A model generated the notes under the pieces. That model worked only from the letters and a program-made list of their open reading frames with translations, made no database searches and was not told where the DNA came from. Below are positions 1-6,650 of a DNA stretch of 15,589 nt, piece after piece. Position 1 is the stretch's first letter, and each line of letters starts with the position of its first letter. The stretch is from Actinomycetes bacterium. GTDB taxonomy: Bacteria; Actinomycetota; Acidimicrobiia; Acidimicrobiales; Microtrichaceae. A program made the translations under genes and the position numbers. The DNA is taken from assembly GCA_023423215.1 (NCBI GenBank), contig JAFAFZ010000616.1:1-15589 (forward strand), read 5' to 3'.

Positions 1-422
1 CCGACGGGCACGACGGCCTCGGGTCGCACCTCGCTCGCTGCGCTGCGCGCGACCAGCAGCCGCAGCAGCTCGGGCTGCAGGTCCGGGTGGTCCGCGGCCA
101 GGACCAGCGCGCCCTCCGCGCCCACCCTCGCCAGACCGTGCGCCAGACCGGCGAGCGGCCCGAGGTCGCGGGTCGGCTCGGCCTCGACACGCACCCCCGC
201 CGGCGCCCAGTCCCCCACCACCAGCACCCGGTCGGCCGCTGCCGCATCGACCGGCGTCGGGTCCGCTCGAACCGATCCGGGCGCCTGATCGCCGACCACC
301 ATCCCCACCACTGCGAGCACCCGCTCCAGCAACGTCACCCCATCGACGATCGCCCGCGTCTTGTCGCTGCCGAACCTCTGGGAGCGGCCGCCGGAGAGCA
401 CGACGGCGCCGAGGGTGTCCAC
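1..422 (-). CDS. mobA: Molybdenum cofactor guanylyltransferase MobA, N-terminal part (runs off the left edge)
   Basis: MobA transfers GMP from GTP to molybdopterin in the cytoplasm, giving the MGD cofactor used by enzymes of the formate dehydrogenase/DMSO reductase class. I translated this frame by hand from a GTG at 422; 140 residues are in the window. Residues 9-21 read LSGGRSQRFGSDK, the nucleotidyltransferase P-loop-like signature with its conserved lysine. GPLAG follows at 88-92, and LAADHPDL at 108-115 carries the conserved metal-binding Asp (D111). The C-terminal part lies beyond position 1. No other in-frame start is seen just upstream, and a GTG start gives the normal MobA N-terminus. 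The gene is divergent from the DUF6457/fdhD pair across only 24 bp, which fits a joint role in maturing the molybdenum enzyme encoded at 1525-3849. Family assignment is firm; the specific nucleotide used is inferred from the family. Confidence 0.88.
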   Translation of the reverse strand, partial: MDTLGAVVLSGGRSQRFGSDKTRAIVDGVTLLERVLAVVGMVVGDQAPGSVRADPTPVDAAAADRVLVVGDWAPAGVRVEAEPTRDLGPLAGLAHGLARVGAEGALVLAADHPDLQPELLRLLVARSAASEVRPEAVVPV

Positions 423-429
423 CGGGCCA

Positions 430-439
430 CTTGTAGCAT
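430..439. promoter_or_regulatory. Candidate back-to-back -10 boxes of a divergent leaderless promoter (mobA / DUF6457)
   Basis: The 24-bp gap between the two divergent start codons holds CTTGTAGCAT. Rightward, TAGCAT (434-439) fits the actinobacterial -10 pattern TANNNT and lies 7 nt before the ATG at 447. Leftward, TACAAG (435-430) is a weaker -10 match, lacking the final T, and lies 7 nt before the GTG at 422. The boxes share the central TA. The spacing places both transcription starts at or beside the start codons, so leaderless mRNAs are expected. No convincing -35 box was seen. This is inferred from sequence only. Confidence 0.45.
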
Positions 440-446
440 CGCCGCC

Positions 447-677
447 ATGGCCGACGACGACTTCGACACCGCCTGGATCGACCGCTTCGCCGAGCAGGCC
501 GGCCTCCCACCGCTCGACGACGCTCAGATCGACGCCCTGCTCTCGCTGGCCGGCCACGCCGCCCACGACAGCGGCGACCGCCGCAACGCCCCCCTCTCCT
601 GCTTCCTGCGGGGGCTCCAGCTCGGCCGCTCCGGCGCGAACGACCTGCTCGCCGGGATCCCCGACGGGCCGGGGTGA
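447..677 (+). CDS. DUF6457 small protein of molybdenum-cofactor clusters
   Basis: A 76-residue acidic, soluble protein beginning MADDDFDTAWIDRF, with no membrane segment or signal peptide. Helical stretches are likely at about 8-34 (FDTAWIDRF through QIDALLSLAGHAAH) and 42-64 (APLSCFLRGLQLGRSG). The pattern HxxHxxxxRxxAPLxxFLxGL matches what I know of DUF6457, annotated as a molybdopterin-guanine dinucleotide biosynthesis-related protein of unknown mechanism. The ATG at 447 is chosen because a TAGCAT box sits 7 nt upstream; longer frames reaching further left are antisense to mobA. Its stop overlaps the fdhD GTG by 4 nt, so the two are probably translationally coupled. A small gene next to fdhD and an fdhF-type gene also occurs in Corynebacterium glutamicum (cg0617, as I recall needed for formate oxidation); whether the two are homologous would need an alignment. 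Confidence 0.8.
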   Translation: MADDDFDTAWIDRFAEQAGLPPLDDAQIDALLSLAGHAAHDSGDRRNAPLSCFLRGLQLGRSGANDLLAGIPDGPG

Positions 678-1546
678 CCGAAACCGCACCCCGCTCCGGG
701 CGAGCCGGACGCACGGCCAAGGTGCTCGTGCAGCGCATCGACGCGGACACCGACGCCGCGCACGTCGCACCACGCCGGGTGCCGGACCACCTCATCGTCG
801 AGGAGCCGCTCGCGATCGAGCTCGACGGCGTGCGCGTCGCCACCACGATGCGCACCCCCGGCCACGACTTCGAGCTGGCCGTGGGCTTCTGCTTCGGCGA
901 CGGACTGCTGGCCGGCGCCCCGGTCCTGCGCTGCCGCTACTGCGGCGCCGGCTCGCCCGTCGACACCGACTTCAACGTGGTCACCGTCGAGACCGGCGGT
1001 CGCGCACCTCGCCCCGAACCGCGCCTCACCACGACGTCCTCCTCGTGCGGCTTGTGCGGCTCGGCGTCGATCGACGAGCTCACCGCACGCCTCGCACCCC
1101 TCGGCGACGTGGCGCCCTTCCCGGCCGAGCTGCTCGCCGCCCTCCCGGACCGCGCACGCGAGCACCAGCCGCTCTTCGCCGAGACCGGCGCCGTGCACGC
1201 CGCCGCCGCGTTCGACCGCGACGGCGAGCTGGTGCTGCTGCGAGAGGACATCGGCCGGCACAACGCGGTCGACAAGGTCGTCGGCCGACTCCTCCTGGAC
1301 GGGCGGGCCGGACCCGACGCCGTGTCCCGCCCCGGACGCCCGACGCCGGCCGACCTGGCCCTCTACGTCAGCGGTCGCGCCTCGTTCGAGATGGTGCAGA
1401 AGGCCTGGGCGGCGGGGTTCGCCGCGGTGGTCGCCGTGAGCGCGCCCTCCGCGCTGGCCGTGCGCACCGCAGAGACCGCACGGCTCCAGCTCGCAGGGTT
1501 CGCGCGGCAGGGCCGCCTGAACCTCTACGCCTCCGGCGTCGGTTGA
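674..1546 (+). CDS. fdhD: Formate dehydrogenase accessory sulfurtransferase FdhD
   Basis: FdhD passes sulfur from a cysteine desulfurase to the bis-MGD cofactor, which activates formate dehydrogenase-type enzymes in the cytoplasm. The 290-residue product has the family landmarks: EEPLAIELDGV (43-53), PGHDFELAVGF (62-72), the persulfide-carrying CxxC loop SSCGLCGSAS (C125 and C128, matching the two cysteines of E. coli FdhD), REDIGRHNAVDKVVG around 238-252, and a C-terminal SGRASFEMVQKA block. Length is normal. The GTG start overlaps the stop of the DUF6457 gene (GTGA). Its client is very likely the molybdopterin oxidoreductase encoded convergently at 1525-3849. The two genes overlap tail to tail by 22 bp. 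The last codons fall inside one copy of a 39-bp-period repeat, and the TGA stop is TGC in the other copy. Confidence 0.96.
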   Translation: MTETAPRSGRAGRTAKVLVQRIDADTDAAHVAPRRVPDHLIVEEPLAIELDGVRVATTMRTPGHDFELAVGFCFGDGLLAGAPVLRCRYCGAGSPVDTDFNVVTVETGGRAPRPEPRLTTTSSSCGLCGSASIDELTARLAPLGDVAPFPAELLAALPDRAREHQPLFAETGAVHAAAAFDRDGELVLLREDIGRHNAVDKVVGRLLLDGRAGPDAVSRPGRPTPADLALYVSGRASFEMVQKAWAAGFAAVVAVSAPSALAVRTAETARLQLAGFARQGRLNLYASGVG

Positions 1547-3849
1547 ACCGCGGGCGTCGACCGGCCAGCCTCCGGCGTCGGCTGCACCGCGGGCGCGACC
1601 TGCGCAGGTGACAGCCGCACGATCACCGACTTCGAGGTCGGGGTGCGGCTGCCCTCGGCGTAGGAGTCGAGCGGCACCAGCACGTTCGCCTCGGGGAAGT
1701 ACGCCGCACAGCAGCCGCGGGCGGTCGGGTAGTCGATCGCACGGAAGCCCCGCGCCACCCGCTCGACGCCGCGGTGCACCGAGGTGATGTCCACCAGGTC
1801 CCCGTCCGCCAGGCCGGCGGCCGCCAGGTCGTCGCGGTGCACGAACACCACGTGCCGACCGTGGCGCACCCCGCGGTAGCGGTCGTCCAGGCCGTAGATG
1901 GTCGTGTTGTACTGGTCGTGGCTGCGCAGGGTCTGCAGCACCAGGTGCCCCTCGGGCACCTCGAGGGGCACGATCGGGTTCACCGTGATCCGGGCACGGC
2001 CGGTCGCCGTCTCGAAGCGCCGCTCGTCCCGCGGCGGGTGCGGCAGCGAGAACCCGCCGGGCGCACGCACCCGCTCGTTGAAGCGCTCGAACCCCGGCAC
2101 CACCTGCTCGATCAGGTCCCGCACGGCGTCGTGGTCGACGGCGTAGCGCTCCCAGTCCGTGGGATCGCCGTCACCGAACAGCGCCCGAGCCAGGCCGGCG
2201 ACGATCTCGACCTCGGAGCGCACCTCGGGCGACGGCGGGTGCAGGCTGCCGCGGCTCAGGTGCACCATGCCCATCGAGTCCTCGACGGTCACGGGCTCGG
2301 CCCGATCGGTGCGCCCCATCGCCGGCAGGATCAGGGCCTGCTCGCCGCACTCGAGGTGCGAGCGGTTGAGCTTCGTCGAGATCTGCACGGTCAGCCGGCA
2401 GCGTCGCAGGGCGGCGGTCGTCGCCGCCGTGTCGGGGGCGGCCGAGACGAAGTTGCCGCCCATCCCGACGAAGACCTTCGCACGGCCGTCCGCCATCGCC
2501 TCGATCGACGCGACGGTGTCCAGCCCGACCTCCTGCGGTGGATCGAAGCCGAGCACCTCGCCGAGGGTCGAGGTCCACGCGGGCGGGTGCTCGAAGATGC
2601 CCATCGTGCGATCGCCCTGCACGTTGGAGTGGCCGCGCACCGGACAGACGCCGGCACCGGGTCGGCCGATGTTGCCCCGCAGGAGCAGGAAGTTCACGAC
2701 CTCGCGGATCGTCGGCACCGAGTTCCGGTGCTGCGTCAGCCCCATCGCCCAGCACACGACGATCGACGAGGACGCCAGCACGGCTGCGTGCACCGCCTCG
2801 ACGTCCTCGACGTCCAGGCCGCACTGCTCGAGCAGCCGCTCCGGGTCCTGGGCCCGCACGTGCTCGGCCCAGTCGTCGAACCCGTCGGTGAAGCCGTCCA
2901 GGAACTCGTGGTCGAGCGCGGGGACGCCACGCTCGTCGTCGAGCAGCAGCCGCTGCCCCAGCAGGGTGAACAGCGCCAGGTCGCCGTTGACGCGCACCGG
3001 CAGGTGACGGTCCGCGAGCGTCGTCCCGGTGCCGATGACCCCTCGTGCGTGCTGCGGGTTGCGGAAGGCGAGCAGCCCCGCCTCGGGCAGCGGGTTGACG
3101 GCGATGACCGTCGCTCCGCGCCGCTTCGCCCGCTCGAGGGTGGTCAGCATGCGCGGGTGGTTCGTGCCGGGGTTCTGGCCGACGACGAGGATCAGGTCCG
3201 AGCGTTCGAGGTCCTCGAGGGTCACCGACCCCTTGCCGATGCCGATCGTCTCGTCCAGCGCACGCCCGCTCGACTCGTGGCACATGTTCGAGCAGTCCGG
3301 CAGGTTGTTCGTGCCGTAGCGGCGCACGAGCAGCTGGTACAGGAACGCGGCCTCGTTGCTGGTGCGACCCGAGGTGTAGAAGACGGCCTCGTCGGGGCTG
3401 TCGAGCGAGCGCAGCTCGTCCGCGAGCAGGTGGAGCGCCTCGTCCCAGGTGATCGGCTCGTAGTGCTCACGTCCCCGTCGCCGCAGCATCGGCTCGGTCA
3501 GGCGTCCCTGCTGGCCCAGCCAGTGGTCGGTCCGGCCGCGCAGGTCCTCGAGCGTGTGGGTCGCGAAGAACGACCGGTCGACCCGGCGACGGGTCGCCTC
3601 TTCCGCGACGGCCTTCGCGCCGTTCTCGCAGAACTCGAAGTGCGAGCGCTCGGTCGACTCGGGCCAGGCGCAGCCGGGGCAGTCGAAGCCGTCGGTCTGG
3701 TTGACCTTCAACAGGGTGCGTGCCGAGCGGGTGACGCCCATCTGCTCGACGGCCATGCGGCCGCCCGCCAGGACACCGGGCACCCCTGCGGCGAAGCGCT
3801 CGGGCGCGCTCACCTCGACGTGTTCGGCATCTCCACCGGGCCCGGTCAT
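1525..3849 (-). CDS. FdhF/YdeP-family molybdopterin oxidoreductase (formate dehydrogenase-like alpha subunit)
   Basis: A 774-residue cytoplasmic member of the molybdopterin oxidoreductase family, of the single-subunit type (FdhF/YdeP; often annotated as formate dehydrogenase alpha subunit). The N-terminus has GFDCPGCAWPE (C57, C60) and FEFCENGAKA (C74), a three-cysteine arrangement rather than the four ligands of classical [4Fe-4S] formate dehydrogenases, and typical of this subfamily as I know it. SNMCHESSG (C190) lies where formate dehydrogenase H has its selenocysteine and where the Mo ligand is expected. GQNPGTNHPRM (224-234) is cofactor-binding. The C-terminus carries the MopB-type domain with HDQYNTTIYGLDDRYRG. 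There is no Tat signal or membrane segment. ATG 3849 is chosen because a TAGGAT box lies 9 nt upstream. Formate as substrate is inferred from fdhD and mobA nearby; E. coli YdeP is linked instead to acid resistance, so the substrate stays open. The C-terminus ends in a duplicated proline-rich nonapeptide. Confidence 0.9.
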   Translation of the reverse strand: MTGPGGDAEHVEVSAPERFAAGVPGVLAGGRMAVEQMGVTRSARTLLKVNQTDGFDCPGCAWPESTERSHFEFCENGAKAVAEEATRRRVDRSFFATHTLEDLRGRTDHWLGQQGRLTEPMLRRRGREHYEPITWDEALHLLADELRSLDSPDEAVFYTSGRTSNEAAFLYQLLVRRYGTNNLPDCSNMCHESSGRALDETIGIGKGSVTLEDLERSDLILVVGQNPGTNHPRMLTTLERAKRRGATVIAVNPLPEAGLLAFRNPQHARGVIGTGTTLADRHLPVRVNGDLALFTLLGQRLLLDDERGVPALDHEFLDGFTDGFDDWAEHVRAQDPERLLEQCGLDVEDVEAVHAAVLASSSIVVCWAMGLTQHRNSVPTIREVVNFLLLRGNIGRPGAGVCPVRGHSNVQGDRTMGIFEHPPAWTSTLGEVLGFDPPQEVGLDTVASIEAMADGRAKVFVGMGGNFVSAAPDTAATTAALRRCRLTVQISTKLNRSHLECGEQALILPAMGRTDRAEPVTVEDSMGMVHLSRGSLHPPSPEVRSEVEIVAGLARALFGDGDPTDWERYAVDHDAVRDLIEQVVPGFERFNERVRAPGGFSLPHPPRDERRFETATGRARITVNPIVPLEVPEGHLVLQTLRSHDQYNTTIYGLDDRYRGVRHGRHVVFVHRDDLAAAGLADGDLVDITSVHRGVERVARGFRAIDYPTARGCCAAYFPEANVLVPLDSYAEGSRTPTSKSVIVRLSPAQVAPAVQPTPEAGRSTPAVQPTPEA
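1529..1595. repeat. 39-bp-period tandem duplication at the fdhD / fdhF-like 3' junction
   Basis: The 28-bp segment GCCTCCGGCGTCGG... (1529-1556) recurs at 1568-1595 with two mismatches, a period of 39 bp. The period equals 13 codons, so it keeps frame for both convergent genes. On the minus strand it encodes the doubled tail PAVQPTPEA-GRST-PAVQPTPEA of the oxidoreductase. On the plus strand the first copy contains the fdhD stop (TGA), while the second copy has TGC there. A local in-frame duplication that lengthened the enzyme's tail is the simplest explanation. Confidence 0.85.
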
Positions 3850-3853
3850 GCCC

Positions 3854-3887
3854 GTCGGATCCTATAGGATCCTCCGTCCGATCCGAC
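3854..3887. promoter_or_regulatory. Palindrome cluster and -10 box upstream of the molybdopterin oxidoreductase
   Basis: The 68-bp gap between the MFS stop and the oxidoreductase ATG contains the perfect 16-bp palindrome GGATCCTATAGGATCC (3857-3872). Around it is a second inverted repeat, GTCGGATC (3854-3861) with GATCCGAC (3880-3887), which shares its left arm with the palindrome. On the minus strand TAGGAT (3864-3859) fits the actinobacterial -10 consensus TAGRRT and lies 9 nt before the ATG, so a leaderless or nearly leaderless mRNA is plausible. The palindrome would then overlap the core promoter, as an operator would. As RNA the inner palindrome could form a 6-bp stem, but no U-tract follows, so a terminator is less likely. 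Confidence 0.5.
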
Positions 3888-3917
3888 CGCGGCGGGCTCG
3901 GTCGCGCCGGCCGTCCC

Positions 3918-5513
3918 TCAGAGCAGCCCGGGCTGCGAGGTCGCCACGGGGTCCGTGTCGCCCTGTCGCACCATGCGCACCGCGTTGAGCAGGCCGAGCA
4001 CGCCCGCGAGCAGCGGGGCCGCCAGCGCGACCTGCAGCGCGACGTGACGTGCCCGGGTGTTGATGTCCAGGATCTCCTCGCGGACCTCGGGAGGTTGGTC
4101 CACCAGCAGCAGCGCCAGATCGGTGTTGCGCATGACCTGCGCGTCGTCCTCGAGGACGTCGGCCACCTGCTGCTGCTCGGCGGGCGGCAGCACCGTCGAG
4201 GACTCGGCCAGATCGGTGAAGGTGAACGCGAGGGTCGCGAGCATGATGCCGCCGCCCAGGGCGAGCCCGAGCGAGAGCCCGAACGACCCACCCGCCGAGT
4301 TGACGCCCGCCGCCTCGCTGATGCGCTCCTCCTCGATGGGCGCCAGCGTGTAGTTGTTCAGCTGCGACACGAGCAGCCCGAGGCCGCAGCCGGCGACGAC
4401 GAGCGGCAGCGAGAACCACCACCCCGACTCGGCGCGTGGCACGAGCGGGATCAGGACCCCGACGCCCACGACGACGAGCGCGAAGCCGACCAGGATGATC
4501 TGGCTCGGCCGCCGTCGGCCGGCCCGCTTCCCCGCGACGAGGGCTGCGGCGAACATCGACAGCGACAGCGGCGCGAGCGAGAGGCCGGCCTGCAGCGCGT
4601 CGTACTCGAGCACCATCTGGAAGTAGATCGGCAGCGCGATCATGGCGCCGCCCAGCGTCACCTGCTGCAGCGTCTGGCCGGTGATGCCGGTGCGGAAGTG
4701 GCGTGAGCGGAACAGCTCGGGGTCGAGCAGCGTCGGCCGCCCCGCACGCTCACGACGTCGCAGCCACCACGCGAACGCACCCAGGCTGACCGCGCCGACC
4801 GCGAACAGCACACCGACGGCCTCGCCGCCCTCCTGCCAGACCAGGATGGCCAGCACGACCCCACCCATGCCGAGCACGGACAGCACGGCGCCGACACCGT
4901 CGACGACGCGTGGCCCGGTGTAGGGCACGTCCTGCACGAGCCGGATGCCGATGAGGACCACGGCGATGATCACGGCCTCGAGCAGGAAGCCGACCCGCCA
5001 GGACAGGTAGGTGGTGATCACCCCGCCGAGCAGCGGACCGATGGCGGCGGCGATCGCCGCGGCCGCACCCACGAGCGCGTACGTCCGCGCCTGGGCCGCT
5101 CCCGAGAAGTTGCCGTGGATCAGCGACTGCATGGCCGGGAGGAGCAGCGAGGCGCCGATGCCGCCGACGACGGCCCAGAACACCACGATGGTGGCCAGGT
5201 CCTGCGCCAACGTCATCGCGATCGCGCCGACCGCGTAGGCGAGCAGGCCGATGACGTAGGCCCGTCGCCGGCCGATCAGGTCCCCCACCTTGCTGCTGAT
5301 GAGGATGAACGCGGCGGAGACGAGCGCCTCGAGCGCGATGGCGGACTGGACGCCGCTCACCGTCGTGTCCAGGTCCTCGACCACCGCCGAGATCGACACG
5401 TTCATCAGCGAGGTGTCGATGACGAGCACGAACATCGCCATCGCCAGCAGCAGGGCGAGCATCGTGCTGCCCTGCGCCGGTCCGCTCCCGTCGACGTCGT
5501 CCTGGCTCGCCAC
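3918..5513 (-). CDS. MFS exporter, DHA2 (14-TM) drug:H+ antiporter type
   Basis: A 531-residue integral membrane protein with about 14 hydrophobic segments. The first membrane segment holds VIDTSLMNVSIS (31-42), the LDxTIVNVALP-like motif of DHA2 transporters. GDLIGRRRA (77-85) is the loop 2-3 MFS motif A, and GPLLGGVI (159-166) is motif C of drug antiporters. About 60 polar residues (ESSTVLPPAEQQQVADVLEDD onward) separate the last two membrane segments, probably as an extracytoplasmic loop. I chose the GTG at 5513 because GGAGG (5524-5520) lies 6 nt upstream; a GTG at 5540 in the same frame lacks such a site. The gene is 68 bp upstream of the oxidoreductase and in the same direction, but a palindromic promoter-like element between them suggests separate control. 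The substrate is unknown; proton-driven export is inferred from the family. Confidence 0.9.
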   Translation of the reverse strand: MASQDDVDGSGPAQGSTMLALLLAMAMFVLVIDTSLMNVSISAVVEDLDTTVSGVQSAIALEALVSAAFILISSKVGDLIGRRRAYVIGLLAYAVGAIAMTLAQDLATIVVFWAVVGGIGASLLLPAMQSLIHGNFSGAAQARTYALVGAAAAIAAAIGPLLGGVITTYLSWRVGFLLEAVIIAVVLIGIRLVQDVPYTGPRVVDGVGAVLSVLGMGGVVLAILVWQEGGEAVGVLFAVGAVSLGAFAWWLRRRERAGRPTLLDPELFRSRHFRTGITGQTLQQVTLGGAMIALPIYFQMVLEYDALQAGLSLAPLSLSMFAAALVAGKRAGRRRPSQIILVGFALVVVGVGVLIPLVPRAESGWWFSLPLVVAGCGLGLLVSQLNNYTLAPIEEERISEAAGVNSAGGSFGLSLGLALGGGIMLATLAFTFTDLAESSTVLPPAEQQQVADVLEDDAQVMRNTDLALLLVDQPPEVREEILDINTRARHVALQVALAAPLLAGVLGLLNAVRMVRQGDTDPVATSQPGLL

Positions 5514-5519
5514 CCGTGG

Positions 5520-5524
5520 CCTCC
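5520..5524 (-). promoter_or_regulatory. Ribosome binding site that decides the MFS start
   Basis: GGAGG on the minus strand is followed by 6 nt and then the GTG at 5513. Strong Shine-Dalgarno sequences are scarce in this window, so this one favours 5513 over the upstream in-frame GTG at 5540. Confidence 0.7.
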
Positions 5525-5546
5525 GTCCCCTCGGTCGCACGCTCGA

Positions 5547-5582
5547 GCACCGGTTCGGCCGAACGGACCGGGCGACCGGTGC
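5547..5582. promoter_or_regulatory. Nested inverted repeats between the divergent MFS and ABC genes (candidate operator)
   Basis: In the 168-bp divergent gap, GCACCGGT (5547-5554) and ACCGGTGC (5575-5582) form a perfect 8-bp inverted repeat. Inside it, GTTCGGCCGAAC (5553-5564) is a perfect 12-bp palindrome. A minus-strand TAGCGT (5592-5587) resembles a -10 box and would place an MFS transcription start near 5580, at the edge of the inverted repeat. Binding by a dimeric regulator, common for DHA2 exporters, is plausible. No regulator gene is adjacent in the window. Confidence 0.4.
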
Positions 5583-5667
5583 GGCGACGCTACTCCCGTC
5601 TCGTTGCGGCCACGACCATGCAGTCGTCGAGGGCTACCGACGCGACCGCGTCGCGCGGCACCGCTGG

Positions 5668-5673
5668 TACGGT
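5668..5673 (+). promoter_or_regulatory. Candidate -10 box of a leaderless ABC exporter transcript
   Basis: TACGGT is preceded by TGG, giving an extended -10 (TGN-TANNNT), and lies 8 nt before the GTG at 5682. No Shine-Dalgarno sequence precedes that GTG. The layout is that of an actinobacterial leaderless promoter. No clear -35 box was seen. Confidence 0.5.
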
Positions 5674-5681
5674 CCGGCGCC

Positions 5682-6650
5682 GTGCTGGCCGTGGAGCATC
5701 TGACGAAGCGCTACGACTCGCTGCTCGCCCTGGACGACGTGTCGCTCCAGGTCGAGCGGGGGCAGATCGTGGGGTTCCTCGGCCCCAACGGCGCCGGCAA
5801 GACGACGACGATGCGGGCGATCATGCGGCTGATCGAGCTGGACGCCGGCACCGTGACCTGGGACGGCGCGGACGTCGACGCGACCGTCCGCCAGCGCTTC
5901 GGGTACATGCCGGCCGAGCGCGGCATGTACCCCCGCATGAAGGTGCGCGACCACCTCGTCTACTACGGACGCCTGTGCGGCCTCGATGCCTCGGACGCCG
6001 CGGCCCGGGCCGACGGCTGGCTCGAGCGCCTGGGCCTGGGAGCGCGTGGCGACGAGCTGATCCAGAACCTGTCCAGCGGCAACCAGCAACGCGTGCAGCT
6101 GGCGCTGGCACTCCTGCAGGAGCCCGAGCTGCTGGTGCTCGACGAACCGTTCTCGGGACTGGACCCCCTCGCCGTCGACGTGCTGCAGGAGGTGCTCCAG
6201 GACGAGGTCGATCGTGGTGCGGCGCTGCTGCTCAGCAGCCACCAGCTCGACCTGGTCGCCGAGGTCTGCAGCGACGTCGTGATCGTGGATCACGGACGCG
6301 TCGTGCTGCGCGGCGACGGCGCGGAGCGGCGCGCCGCGAGCGACCTGCGCTACGTGTCCCTCGAGTTCGCCGCGCCGGTGAGGTGGGACGGCGCAGCGGT
6401 CGAACGCAGCGAGGACGGCCGTCGGTTGCGCGTCCCCGTCGGCGACGAGGGCGAGGTCGCCCACGTCGTCGACACCGCCCGCAGCCACGGCGACCTGATC
6501 GGCTACGGCTACGCGCCGCCCGACCTGTCCGAGATCTTCCGGCTCGCCGTCGGCCGCGACACCGTCGAGGACCCCGACCACGTGCACGCCGAGGGCGCCC
6601 GCGCCGACGACGACCGTCCCGGCACCGAGGCAGCGGCGGTGGCCCCGTGA
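5682..6650 (+). CDS. ABC transporter ATP-binding protein, NatA-like
   Basis: A 322-residue cytoplasmic ATPase. It has Walker A GPNGAGKTT (34-42), signature LSSGNQQR (130-137), Walker B LLVLDEP (150-156) with the catalytic Glu, and the switch His in SSHQLD (H187). The NNQQR-type signature and the extra C-terminal domain after about residue 225, with a beta-rich RYVSLEFAAPVRWDG and a later LSEIFRLAVG segment, resemble NatA-like (DUF4162-containing) exporters. The C-terminal 35 residues are acidic and low in complexity. GTG 5682 is chosen because of the -10 box 8 nt upstream; GTG 5691 is possible and would cost only three residues. The stop overlaps the GTG of the permease gene, so the two form one unit. 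Sodium or drug export is the usual annotation for this family, but the substrate is not shown by the sequence. Confidence 0.93.
   Translation: MLAVEHLTKRYDSLLALDDVSLQVERGQIVGFLGPNGAGKTTTMRAIMRLIELDAGTVTWDGADVDATVRQRFGYMPAERGMYPRMKVRDHLVYYGRLCGLDASDAAARADGWLERLGLGARGDELIQNLSSGNQQRVQLALALLQEPELLVLDEPFSGLDPLAVDVLQEVLQDEVDRGAALLLSSHQLDLVAEVCSDVVIVDHGRVVLRGDGAERRAASDLRYVSLEFAAPVRWDGAAVERSEDGRRLRVPVGDEGEVAHVVDTARSHGDLIGYGYAPPDLSEIFRLAVGRDTVEDPDHVHAEGARADDDRPGTEAAAVAP

Noticed and set aside
524..1261. Minus-strand open frame antisense to DUF6457 and fdhD
   Set aside because: No domain can be recognised, and fdhD on the plus strand has full conservation of family motifs.
1774..3867. 697-codon open frame on the plus strand, antisense to the molybdopterin oxidoreductase
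   Set aside because: Its translation is rich in Arg, His, Gln and Val with no recognisable domain, while the minus strand encodes a clear enzyme. High GC makes such shadow frames common.
3857..3872. Rho-independent terminator for the MFS gene
   Set aside because: The stem is only 6 bp with a TATA loop and no T-tract follows on the minus strand. Overlap with a -10 box before the next gene makes an operator/promoter role more likely.
5115..5681. Open frame fused in front of the ABC ATPase
   Set aside because: It is antisense to the MFS gene and the divergent gap, and the ATPase begins naturally at GTG 5682 next to a -10 box.
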